A stretch of 10,899 nucleotides of DNA, from the NCBI GenBank assembly GCA_052032225.1, contig JBPEWY010000038.1, forward strand, positions 1-10,899. The letters run 5' to 3'. This DNA comes from JBPEWY01 sp052032225. Its GTDB lineage: Bacteria > Bacteroidota > Bacteroidia > Flavobacteriales > Flavobacteriaceae. Both the position numbers and the translations under genes were made by a program. The notes beneath the pieces are model-generated. The model made no database searches and was not told the DNA's origin. It saw only the letters and a program-made list of their open reading frames with translations. Positions 1 through 6,877 of this stretch are shown here, one piece after another; positions within the stretch are counted from its first letter, which is position 1; each line of letters starts with the position of its first letter.

Positions 1-575
1 ATATCGTCTCCCGAAATAACTAAAAAATCGTCCGGCTTGTTTTTTATAATTTTCATTGCCTGTACAATATCTCCTGAGGCTTCTTTAATTGCAACTATAT
101 TTTTGCAATCTTTTGCTAACCTCAAAACTGTTTCAGGCAACATATTAGACGCTGTTCTTCCCGGAACGTTATATAGTATTATTGGTTTTGAAGTTGCCTC
201 TGCAACTGCTTTAAAATGCTGGTAAATTCCTTCTTGCGTGGGTTTATTGTAATAAGGTGAAACCGATAATACAGCATCATAATTGCCTAAATCTGTTTGT
301 TTTATTTGCTGTACAATTTCATGTGTATTGTTTCCGCCAATTCCTAAAACCATTGGTACTCTACCTGCATTTGCCTTAGTAACGGTTTCTTTTACCAGTT
401 CTTTTTCATCTTTAGACAATGTTGCTGTTTCTGCAGTAGTGCCTAAAACAACTAAATAATCTACTCCCCCGTCTATTACGTAATTAACTATGCGCTCAAG
501 GGCTTGAACATCTACAGAATAGTCTTGCTTAAAGGGTGTAACCAATGCTACACCGGTTCCTATTAATTGTTTCAT
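1..575 (-). CDS. dapA: 4-hydroxy-tetrahydrodipicolinate synthase, 3' end outside window
   Basis: The product condenses pyruvate with aspartate semialdehyde, the first committed cytoplasmic step of the diaminopimelate/lysine pathway. The 191 residues visible (of about 290 usual) form most of a TIM barrel of the DapA/NanA family. Recognisable sites are GTTAE at 45-49 (pyruvate-binding Thr pair), SPYYNKP at 106-112 (catalytic Tyr relay), YNVPGRT at 135-141 (Tyr135 and the substrate-binding Arg140) and the Schiff-base Lys164 in IKEASG. The position of these residues matches E. coli DapA (Tyr133, Arg138, Lys161) within a few residues, and GTT plus the Arg argue for DapA rather than N-acetylneuraminate lyase. 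The ATG at 575 overlaps the TAA of the upstream DUF6913 gene by one base (TAATG), so the two are almost certainly cotranscribed and translationally coupled. The C-terminal third runs off the left edge. Confidence 0.96.
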   Translation of the reverse strand, partial: MKQLIGTGVALVTPFKQDYSVDVQALERIVNYVIDGGVDYLVVLGTTAETATLSKDEKELVKETVTKANAGRVPMVLGIGGNNTHEIVQQIKQTDLGNYDAVLSVSPYYNKPTQEGIYQHFKAVAEATSKPIILYNVPGRTASNMLPETVLRLAKDCKNIVAIKEASGDIVQAMKIIKNKPDDFLVISGDD

Positions 576-1102
576 TATAGTGCTTTTAGTATGGTTGTAT
601 ATTTTTTTAATTCGGTTACAAATGCCTCAAAATTAGTAGGCGCTACATTTATTATTAAATTGTTCAGTTCTTGATTAATTACCGGAAATCCAACTTTTAA
701 TTGCGCTTTTGTTTTAGCAGTAAGCAATAGTAATGGCAATTTTTGAACGGTATAATAATTAATTAAAACATCAAATTCTTGATTTAAAAACTCGGTTACG
801 TAACCACTTTTTATAGTTCCGTTCCACCCTAAATCTGCTTCAGAAAACATTGGTACTGCAAAAGGCGATACGCTATCTAATTTATCTTGGTATCCTATTA
901 TTTTTATTTGATTATCTCTTAAATTAAATGCCTTTGCCAATTGGTACATATTAGTAACATCTGGCATTACCTCAACATCTACAATACAACCAATGGTTAA
1001 ACTCTCTTTAGAATCTGCTTTTTTAACTTCTGGTGTATGTTGTTTAAGTAATTTGTTAAGAACTTTACGTGCTGAGCGCTCTTTAATTCGCTTTAAAATC
1101 AT
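575..1102 (-). CDS. DUF6913-family protein of unknown function
   Basis: A 175-residue protein with no signal peptide or membrane segment, so probably cytoplasmic. It begins with a very basic helix-like stretch (MILKRIKERSARKVLNKLLK) and then has an alternating hydrophobic/polar pattern suggesting an alpha/beta fold. Features I recognise from flavobacterial DUF6913 proteins are DLGWNG at 90-95, the FDVLINYY strand region at 110-117, a KVGFP stretch at 136-140 and a C-terminal FVTELKKYTTILKAL-like helix. No catalytic motif is evident and no function is known to me. It is the first gene of an operon with dapA (TAATG overlap), which hints at a shared role or simply shared housekeeping expression. 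The family assignment is from memory of sequence pattern, not a search. Confidence 0.85.
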   Translation of the reverse strand: MILKRIKERSARKVLNKLLKQHTPEVKKADSKESLTIGCIVDVEVMPDVTNMYQLAKAFNLRDNQIKIIGYQDKLDSVSPFAVPMFSEADLGWNGTIKSGYVTEFLNQEFDVLINYYTVQKLPLLLLTAKTKAQLKVGFPVINQELNNLIINVAPTNFEAFVTELKKYTTILKAL

Positions 1103-1119
1103 TTATTTTACATTTTATG

Positions 1120-1127
1120 CAAAGTTA
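1120..1127 (-). promoter_or_regulatory. Candidate Bacteroidota -7 promoter box for the DUF6913-dapA operon
   Basis: On the minus strand this octamer reads TAACTTTG, an exact match to the Bacteroidota -7 consensus TAnnTTTG. It lies 17 bases upstream of the ATG at 1102, which would leave a short leader. I do not find a good -33 TTG at the usual 17-23 base distance; the palindrome at 1149-1164 lies there instead. Confidence 0.55.
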
Positions 1128-1148
1128 GCGTATTGATTGAAAATTTAA

Positions 1149-1164
1149 TTTGTTATTTAACAAA
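1149..1164. repeat. Perfect inverted repeat in the divergent promoter region
   Basis: TTTGTTA (1149-1155), a two-base TT gap, then TAACAAA (1158-1164): 7-bp arms with no mismatch. It ends 8 bases before the nucleotidase ATG at 1173 and lies about 21 bases upstream of the minus-strand -7 box, where a -33 element would be. It could be an operator for a dimeric regulator or a small leader hairpin. Because the region is very AT-rich, chance occurrence is possible. Confidence 0.4.
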
Positions 1165-1172
1165 CTTTACAA

Positions 1173-1940
1173 ATGAAAATAAAACTTTTTGTTACAATTA
1201 TAACACTGTTTTTCTTCTCGGTTTCTTGTAAAGAAACTAATTTATCTACCCACAAAATAGAAGGTAAGCAAATTAACATAGATAGCACGTTTGCTGCTAA
1301 AGAAGAAATAGAGTCTTTTGTTAAACCTTACAGAGAACACATAAACAAACAATTAGACAGTATAATAGCTTACGCTCCTTACGATTTAACAAAAAACGAT
1401 GGTATATTAAACTCATCTATTGGTAACCTAATGGCCGACATAGTTTTAACTTATGGCAACAAAGTTTTTACAAAGCGTACCGGTAAAAATATAGACATGG
1501 CGTTATTAAACCATGGTGGCATTAGAGCAATTATTTCTAAAGGAAACATTACTGCCAGAACAGCCTATCAAGTAATGCCTTTTGAGAATAGAATTGTTGT
1601 TGCCAAACTATCGTATAATCAAATTAAAGAGCTTATTGCCTATTTAGTAAAATCGCAAAGAGCTCACCCTATTGCAGGAATGCAGCTGGTTTTAAACAAC
1701 GACAATACTGTTAAAAAAGTTACCATTAACAATAAACCATTGCAAGAAGGCAACAGTTATTATGTAGCAACGTCAGATTATTTATTTAATGGCGGTAGCA
1801 ACATGCATTTTTTTAAACCTGCAGAAGAAGTTTACGAGTTAGATTATTTAGTTAGAAATGCCATGATAGACTACTTTAAAGAAGTAGATACATTAAAGGC
1901 TAAAGTTGATAACCGATTTATTAAACTAACCCATGAATAG
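1173..1940 (+). CDS. 5'-nucleotidase C-terminal-domain lipoprotein
   Basis: This 255-residue protein corresponds to the substrate-binding C-terminal domain of UshA-type 5'-nucleotidases, carried without the metallophosphatase domain. A Sec lipoprotein signal is clear: basic start, hydrophobic residues 5-15 and lipobox SVSC with Cys19 as the lipidation site, so the mature protein should be membrane-anchored outside the cytoplasm. Family signatures are IGNLMAD (83-89), LLNHGGIRA (111-119; usually NxGGIR), QVMPFEN (133-139) and SDYLFNGGSNM (201-211), the last contributing to nucleotide/base binding. It is followed, with an 8-nt overlap (ATGAATAG), by the gene for the catalytic metallophosphatase domain, so the two presumably assemble into one hydrolase. 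Substrate is not determinable from sequence; nucleotides or other phosphoesters are plausible. Confidence 0.92.
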   Translation: MKIKLFVTIITLFFFSVSCKETNLSTHKIEGKQINIDSTFAAKEEIESFVKPYREHINKQLDSIIAYAPYDLTKNDGILNSSIGNLMADIVLTYGNKVFTKRTGKNIDMALLNHGGIRAIISKGNITARTAYQVMPFENRIVVAKLSYNQIKELIAYLVKSQRAHPIAGMQLVLNNDNTVKKVTINNKPLQEGNSYYVATSDYLFNGGSNMHFFKPAEEVYELDYLVRNAMIDYFKEVDTLKAKVDNRFIKLTHE

Positions 1941-2844
1941 AAGAAATTTTATAAAACATACAGCTGCAACCGGCACTTTTGTTTCTTTAGCCGGATTAAC
2001 AGGCTTACAGTCTTGCGCATTATCAAGCAAAAAGCACATTACAATTTTACACACAAACGATGTGCATAGCCATATAGACCCATTTCCAAAAGATCACTCC
2101 AGAAACCCCAATCAAGGTGGTGCTGCAAGGCGAGCTGCCTTAATAGAAAGCATTAGAAAAGAAAACCCCAATACGCTTTTATTTGATGCCGGCGATATTT
2201 TTCAAGGAACACCTTATTTTAATTATTACGGTGGTGAGCTGGAATTTAAATTAATGAGCATGATGCAATACGATGCTGCCACCATTGGGAATCATGATTT
2301 TGATAACGGAATTGATGGGCTTTATGCGCAACTCCCAAATGCAAAATTTGATTTACTTTCAGCAAATTACGATTTTACCAACACCGTTATGGATGGCCAT
2401 GTAAAACCATATAAAATTTTTACTATAGATGGTGTTAAAATTGGTGTATTTGGTATTGGTATAGAGTTAGATGGGTTAGTTCCTAAAAGATTATATAAAG
2501 AAACCAAATGGATTCATCCTGTTGAAGTTGCTCAGGATATGAGCAGAATTTTAAAAGAAGATGAGCGCTGCCATTTAATTATTTGCCTGTCGCATTTAGG
2601 GTACCACTACAGAGATGAGCAAATTCCGTCTGATTTAATGTTAGCTTCTAACACCGAAAATATTGATTTAATTATTGGCGGTCACACACATACTTTCCTA
2701 AAAAAGCCAACGGTGTTTAAAAACCGTAAAGAACAAAACATGCTTGTTAACCAAGTAGGTGCTTACGGAATTAATCTGGGTAGAATAGATTTCTACTTAG
2801 ACGATACAGAAGTTAATGCAACCGGAAAAAGTATTATAGTATAA
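1933..2844 (+). CDS. 5'-nucleotidase/UshA-type metallophosphatase with Tat-like signal
   Basis: A 303-residue calcineurin-like metallophosphoesterase matching the N-terminal domain of 5'-nucleotidases. All metal-binding motifs are present: ILHTNDVHSH with Asp43 and His45, FDAGDIFQG with Asp88, ATIGNHDFD with Asn120-His121-Asp122, CLSHLG with His221, and IGGHTHTF with His251 and His253. It should therefore be a two-metal hydrolase. The N-terminus NRRNFIK is a twin-arginine motif, followed by a weakly hydrophobic stretch and LQSCA, a possible lipobox with Cys28, so export by Tat and lipid anchoring are likely. The C-terminal nucleotidase domain is missing from this protein and is supplied by the preceding gene, which overlaps it by 8 nt. 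The gene ends just before a strong terminator hairpin. Confidence 0.94.
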   Translation: MNRRNFIKHTAATGTFVSLAGLTGLQSCALSSKKHITILHTNDVHSHIDPFPKDHSRNPNQGGAARRAALIESIRKENPNTLLFDAGDIFQGTPYFNYYGGELEFKLMSMMQYDAATIGNHDFDNGIDGLYAQLPNAKFDLLSANYDFTNTVMDGHVKPYKIFTIDGVKIGVFGIGIELDGLVPKRLYKETKWIHPVEVAQDMSRILKEDERCHLIICLSHLGYHYRDEQIPSDLMLASNTENIDLIIGGHTHTFLKKPTVFKNRKEQNMLVNQVGAYGINLGRIDFYLDDTEVNATGKSIIV

Positions 2845-2853
2845 TCATTCATT

Positions 2854-2894
2854 AAAAAACGCCCGAAATAGCTTTAACCACTTCGGGCTTTTTT
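2854..2894. terminator. Bidirectional Rho-independent terminator between convergent genes
   Basis: GCCCGAA (2861-2867) pairs with TTCGGGC (2882-2888) around a 14-base loop, followed by six T on the plus strand (2889-2894). On the other side six A (2854-2859) would give a U run for minus-strand transcripts after one extra base. It sits 16 bases past the nucleotidase stop and 14 bases past the ligA stop, so it can end both operons. Confidence 0.88.
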
Positions 2895-2908
2895 ATATAA
2901 GCTATTTA

Positions 2909-4909
2909 TTAATCTAACATAGCTAAAAAATCGTCTTCTGTAATAATCGGAACACCAAGCTTTTGAGCTTTCTCTTTTTTGCTCGGCCCCATGTTGTCTC
3001 CGGCTACCACATAGTTTGTTTTAGATGAAATAGAAGATGCCACTTTACCGCCATTATCTTCTATTAGTTTCTTGAGTTCGTTTCTCGATACTTTCTCAAA
3101 AACTCCGGAAACCACAAAAGTTAATCCTTTAAGCGTATCAGTTTTATTTTCAAGCTCTTCTTTAGAGAGTTGCATTTGCAGCCCATAGTCTCTTAAACGA
3201 TCTATAACTTCTATATTGGTTGGATTAGCAAAAAACTCTACAACACTCTCAGCTATTTTCTCCCCAATCTCATCAACCATAATTAAATCCTCAAAAGAAG
3301 CTTGTTTTAATGCATCAATAGATTGGTATTCTCTAGCTAATTTTTTAGCTACGGTCTCCCCTACATATCTAATTCCTAAAGCAAATAGAACGCGCTCAAA
3401 AGGGACTTTTTTAGATGCTTCAATTCCGTTAATTAAATTTTCTGCCGATTTTTCTGCCATTCGTTCTAACGGAATTATTTGCTCTTTTTTAAGCTCATAT
3501 AAATCGGCATAGTTTTGTATTAATCCTTCTTTAAATAAAAGCTCTACTGTCTCTGCTCCCAAACCATCTATATCCATTGCTTTTCTAGAAATAAAATGTT
3601 GTATTCTACCCGTAATTTGTGGCGGACATCCGTAAGTATTTGGACAATAATGCTGAGCCTCTCCTTCTTTTCTAATTAAAACCGAACCACACTCCGGACA
3701 CTCATTTATATATACTGTTGGCTGTGAATTGGCCTGCCTTTTACTAAAATCTACTCCAACAATTTTTGGGATTATATCTCCACCTTTTTCTACAAAAACA
3801 ACATCATTAATTCTAATATCTAATTTCTCTATCTGATCTGCATTGTGCAAAGATGCTCTTTTAACGGTTGTTCCTGCTAAAAGTACCGGCTCTAAATTAG
3901 CCACGGGAGTTATAGCACCTGTTCTGCCAACTTGGTACGATATACTGTTTAGCTTGGTTGCAACCTGTTCTGCCTTAAATTTATAAGCTAATGCCCATCT
4001 GGGTGCTTTTGCCGTATAACCTAGCTCTTCTTGTTGCGCAATGTTATTTACTTTTACAACCACCCCGTCTATTTCGTAAGGTAAATTATGGCGCTCTTTT
4101 TCCCAATACTCAACAAAAGCCATTACCTCATCGGTAGTTTTACAGAGTTTAGCTTCTTTTGGCACTTTAAAGCCCCATTCTCTTGCTTTAATTAAACCTT
4201 CAAATTGTGTTTTAATAGGTAAGTTATCACCCACAAGACTGTATAAAAAACATTCTAACGGGCGTTTAGCCACCTCTGCACTATCTTGTAATTTTAAACT
4301 TCCGGATGCTGTGTTTCTTGGATTCATGTATGGCTCTTCGCCGGCAGCAATACGCTCTTGATTCATTTTAGTAAAACCATCTATAGGTAATACAATCTCT
4401 CCTCTAATATGAAATACTTCCGGGTAATCTCCTTTTAATTGTAGCGGAACAGATTTTATAGTTTTTACATTTGTAGTAACATCATCACCCTGAAAACCGT
4501 CTCCTCTTGTTACTGCTTTTACTAGTTTACCATTCTCGTAAGTTAAACTTATTGATGCCCCATCGTATTTTAACTCGCAAACAAACTCTACATTGGTAGT
4601 GCCTAGTATTTTAAGAATTCGTTTTTCCCAATCTTGTAAATCTTCTTTAGAATATGAATTATCTAAAGAATACATTCTGTACTGGTGGGTAACAGTCTCG
4701 AAGTTTTTAGTTACCGCTCCACCAACTCTTACCGTTGGAGAACTCGGATCAAAATACTCGGGATACCGAGCTTCTAATTCTTGAAGTTCTTTAAGTTTTA
4801 CATCAAACTCGTAATCAGAAATTATGGGTTGGTCTAATACATAATATCTATAGTTATGCTCTTCAAGCTCTTTGCGGAGCTTGGTAATTTTCTCTAAGAC
4901 ATTATTCAT
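2909..4909 (-). CDS. ligA: NAD+-dependent DNA ligase
   Basis: Seals nicks in duplex DNA during replication and repair using NAD+. At 666 residues it has the normal full length. The Ia domain (about 1-65) carries the NMN-binding YRYYVLD...SDYEFD pattern. The adenylation domain has the nucleophile Lys114 in ELKYDGA, TRGDGFQGDD at 134-143, the EIVLP region at 171-175 and YEIDGVVVKV at 278-287. An OB-fold follows, then a zinc finger with Cys404, Cys407, Cys422 and Cys428 (spacing as in E. coli LigA), helix-hairpin-helix repeats (about 440-580, including MDIDGLG, VLFALGIRYVGE and VDEIGE) and a C-terminal BRCT domain from about 594 with GGKV at 620-623. It is the last gene of the GNAT-prmC-LOG-ligA operon, three bases after the LOG stop, and is followed by the shared terminator. 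Confidence 0.99.
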   Translation of the reverse strand: MNNVLEKITKLRKELEEHNYRYYVLDQPIISDYEFDVKLKELQELEARYPEYFDPSSPTVRVGGAVTKNFETVTHQYRMYSLDNSYSKEDLQDWEKRILKILGTTNVEFVCELKYDGASISLTYENGKLVKAVTRGDGFQGDDVTTNVKTIKSVPLQLKGDYPEVFHIRGEIVLPIDGFTKMNQERIAAGEEPYMNPRNTASGSLKLQDSAEVAKRPLECFLYSLVGDNLPIKTQFEGLIKAREWGFKVPKEAKLCKTTDEVMAFVEYWEKERHNLPYEIDGVVVKVNNIAQQEELGYTAKAPRWALAYKFKAEQVATKLNSISYQVGRTGAITPVANLEPVLLAGTTVKRASLHNADQIEKLDIRINDVVFVEKGGDIIPKIVGVDFSKRQANSQPTVYINECPECGSVLIRKEGEAQHYCPNTYGCPPQITGRIQHFISRKAMDIDGLGAETVELLFKEGLIQNYADLYELKKEQIIPLERMAEKSAENLINGIEASKKVPFERVLFALGIRYVGETVAKKLAREYQSIDALKQASFEDLIMVDEIGEKIAESVVEFFANPTNIEVIDRLRDYGLQMQLSKEELENKTDTLKGLTFVVSGVFEKVSRNELKKLIEDNGGKVASSISSKTNYVVAGDNMGPSKKEKAQKLGVPIITEDDFLAMLD

Positions 4910-4912
4910 AAA

Positions 4913-5494
4913 CTAAACTTGATTTTTGTTAATCCATTTTGGTGTTGATGTAGGTTTAAATTGCTTCATTTTTTGCAACAACCTATCAGAATCATCATCT
5001 ACCAAAAGTAAATTATAATTCTCTATTTTAAGAAATCCTTTTTTAACCATATGCTCTAAAAATGCTAGCAAATAATTAAAAAAACCATTGGTATTGAGAA
5101 TTCCAATGGGTTTACTGTGTAGTCCCAGTTGTGCCCAAGTAATCATCTCGAAAAGCTCTTCGAGCGTACCATAACCGCCAGGTAATGCCATTATTCCTTC
5201 GCATAAATCGTTCATTTTAATTTTACGTTCATGCATGGTTTGGGTTATATGTAATTCTGAAAGTCCGAAATGCGCTACTTCTTTTTGCTTTAAAAACTCT
5301 GGAATAACGCCTATTACTTTACCGCCATGCTCTAAACAGCCAGACGCTAATTTTCCCATTATGCCAACTTTGGCACCGCCGTAAATTAATGTGATGTTTT
5401 GTTGGGCAAGTGTTTTCCCTAATGTATAGGCTTCGTTAATAACCGCTTGATCATTCCCTTCGTTACTTCCGCAAAATACAACCAGACTATTCAT
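4913..5494 (-). CDS. LOG-family protein (cytokinin riboside 5'-monophosphate phosphoribohydrolase-like)
   Basis: A 193-residue Rossmann-fold protein of the TIGR00730/LOG family, usual length. It begins with VVFCGSNEG (5-13), has IYGGAKVGIMG (37-47) and carries the diagnostic MHERK (87-91) and PGGYGTLEE (105-113) motifs that form the nucleotide/active site in LOG phosphoribohydrolases. Characterised relatives hydrolyse nucleoside 5'-monophosphates (AMP or N6-modified AMP) to free base plus ribose 5-phosphate; the older label 'lysine decarboxylase' for this family is wrong. Cytoplasmic, no signal peptide. Its start overlaps the prmC stop by 8 nt (ATGAATAG), and ligA follows three bases after its stop. 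True substrate in this organism is unknown. Confidence 0.93.
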   Translation of the reverse strand: MNSLVVFCGSNEGNDQAVINEAYTLGKTLAQQNITLIYGGAKVGIMGKLASGCLEHGGKVIGVIPEFLKQKEVAHFGLSELHITQTMHERKIKMNDLCEGIMALPGGYGTLEELFEMITWAQLGLHSKPIGILNTNGFFNYLLAFLEHMVKKGFLKIENYNLLLVDDDSDRLLQKMKQFKPTSTPKWINKNQV

Positions 5495-6362
5495 GTAATG
5501 TAGCTTTTATCATGCGCATATTGCCTGCCAGGTCTTTTCTTAATTCGGTTTTAAAGCCAAATTTTTCAAGTAATAGTTGGGTTTCTATGCCAAGATACTG
5601 ATTGATTTCCAAATATAGCGCTCCGGCTTTAGATAATTTATTAACAGCAAACTGTGCTATGGCCTCATAAAATAGTAGCGGATTAGTATCTTCTACAAAC
5701 AAAGCCAAATGAGGTTCATAGGCTAAAACGTTCTTTTTTATCTGTTTTTGTTCGCTTTTTGTTACATAAGGCGGGTTAGAAACTATCACATTAAATTGGG
5801 CAACATTACAGGCGTCTGAAATTTTTTGTGCTGCCGTATTATAATCTAAAATATTGGCTGTTACAAAACATACTTTTTGCCGATTGTTGTTAGCATTTTC
5901 TTGAGCAACTTTTAAGGCTTCTTCAGAAACGTCTAGCGCTACAACTTTACTGTTTTTTAAATTATGTGCTAACGATGTTGCAATGCATCCGCTTCCGGTG
6001 CCAATATCTAATAATGTGATTGATGAGTTGTTTTTATGATCTGAAATAATCCAAGATACTAGCTCTTCGGTTTCCGGCCTCGGAATCAAAACATGATTAT
6101 TAACTTTATACCTAAGACCATAAAACTCTGTATGCCCCAAAATATATTGTACCGGCTCTCCCTGCTCTAATCTGTGAAGTACCTCTAAAAGTTGATTGAT
6201 TTCTGCTTTAGTTACTGTATAATTTGGTTGAAGCGCCACCATAAATGATTGTAACCCTAAATAATGCTCTATAACCCTATAAAATATAGCTTTACGCTCC
6301 TCTTCTTCATAGCGCTTTTTAAGTGTATTGTAATAAAGCGTTTGTATTTCTTTTAAAGTCAT
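5487..6362 (-). CDS. prmC: Peptide chain release factor N5-glutamine methyltransferase
   Basis: Methylates the glutamine of the GGQ motif in release factors RF1 and RF2 using S-adenosylmethionine, which improves translation termination. The 291-residue length is normal. The N-terminal helical domain (1-85) ends in EPVQYILGHTEFYGL, a typical PrmC hallmark for RF recognition; IPRPETEELV follows at 93-102. The Rossmann methyltransferase has motif I LDIGTGSGCIA (118-128), an acidic ribose-binding Asp144 in ALDVS, and the catalytic NPPY at 196-199 that binds the glutamine amide. It begins two bases after the GNAT stop and overlaps the LOG start by 8 nt, placing it in the middle of a four-gene operon. 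Confidence 0.97.
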   Translation of the reverse strand: MTLKEIQTLYYNTLKKRYEEEERKAIFYRVIEHYLGLQSFMVALQPNYTVTKAEINQLLEVLHRLEQGEPVQYILGHTEFYGLRYKVNNHVLIPRPETEELVSWIISDHKNNSSITLLDIGTGSGCIATSLAHNLKNSKVVALDVSEEALKVAQENANNNRQKVCFVTANILDYNTAAQKISDACNVAQFNVIVSNPPYVTKSEQKQIKKNVLAYEPHLALFVEDTNPLLFYEAIAQFAVNKLSKAGALYLEINQYLGIETQLLLEKFGFKTELRKDLAGNMRMIKATLHE

Positions 6363-6364
6363 AA

Positions 6365-6853
6365 TTAGGTTAAATCTTTAATCATCCAGACTGTGCAGGC
6401 ATGATGACCGGTATCTCCAAGAGGATTGTTTAAATAACTAAACCCATTTTTTTGGTACAAGCTTTGAGCTGCTTTCATATAAGGCATTGTTTCTAAATAG
6501 CATTTATCAAAACCAAGCTCTTTTGCTGCTTGTAAACAATGCTTAATCATTTTGCTTCCAATACCTTTACCTCTTACCTCTTCTAAAAAATACATTTTCT
6601 GCAACTCGCAAACATTACCATCAAAATTATCTAATGGAGCAATCCCTGCACCACCTACAATACGGTTATTAAGTTCAACCACGTAATAAACAGATTTTGG
6701 ATTGTTATAAGCCTCAAACATATTATTTAACGATGCATCTGCATACGCAGATCCTTCTTTTGGCACTCCAAAATCTTCAAGCACTTTTTTAATTATTTGT
6801 GCAACAACTAAATTGTCTTCTAATTTAATTTCCCTTATAACTACCGTGCTCAT
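6365..6853 (-). CDS. GNAT-family N-acetyltransferase
   Basis: A 162-residue single-domain acetyltransferase. The acetyl-CoA pyrophosphate-binding loop is EVRGKGIGSKMI (92-103), an R-G-x-G-I-G version of motif A. Preceding it is the strand QKMYFL (85-90), and after it KCYLETMPYMKAAQSLYQKNGF (117-138), typical of motif B with the YxKxGF signature. The acceptor cannot be told from sequence; small-molecule amines or protein N-termini are both possible. First gene of the minus-strand operon leading into prmC, two bases apart. Position next to prmC does not by itself show a role in translation. The start ATG at 6853 fits the family N-terminus (a short beta strand IREIKLED) and leaves only 23 bases to the nearest possible ribD start. 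Confidence 0.92.
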   Translation of the reverse strand: MSTVVIREIKLEDNLVVAQIIKKVLEDFGVPKEGSAYADASLNNMFEAYNNPKSVYYVVELNNRIVGGAGIAPLDNFDGNVCELQKMYFLEEVRGKGIGSKMIKHCLQAAKELGFDKCYLETMPYMKAAQSLYQKNGFSYLNNPLGDTGHHACTVWMIKDLT

Positions 6854-6869
6854 GTTGTGTTTTAAATGC

Positions 6870-6877
6870 TATTTTTG
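6870..6877 (+). promoter_or_regulatory. Candidate -7 promoter box for the ribD operon
   Basis: TATTTTTG matches the Bacteroidota -7 consensus TAnnTTTG exactly. No perfect -33 TTG is present; GTG at 6846-6848 has the right spacing of 21 bases with one mismatch. If used, transcription would begin about 5-8 bases downstream, after the GTG codon at 6877. Confidence 0.4.

Noticed and set aside
37..225. Plus-strand open frame of 62 codons opposite dapA
   Set aside because: It lies wholly antisense to the clearly conserved dapA coding sequence and resembles no family I know.
1173..2844. Frameshifted single nucleotidase gene
   Set aside because: The order of domains is reversed relative to UshA and each part has its own export signal and start, so these are two real genes and not one broken gene.
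3216..3512. Plus-strand open frame of 98 codons opposite ligA
   Set aside because: It is antisense to the helix-hairpin-helix region of ligA; composition reflects the complement of that gene and no promoter is seen.
4593..4784. Plus-strand open frame of 63 codons opposite ligA
   Set aside because: Antisense to the conserved adenylation-domain start of ligA, with no recognisable product.
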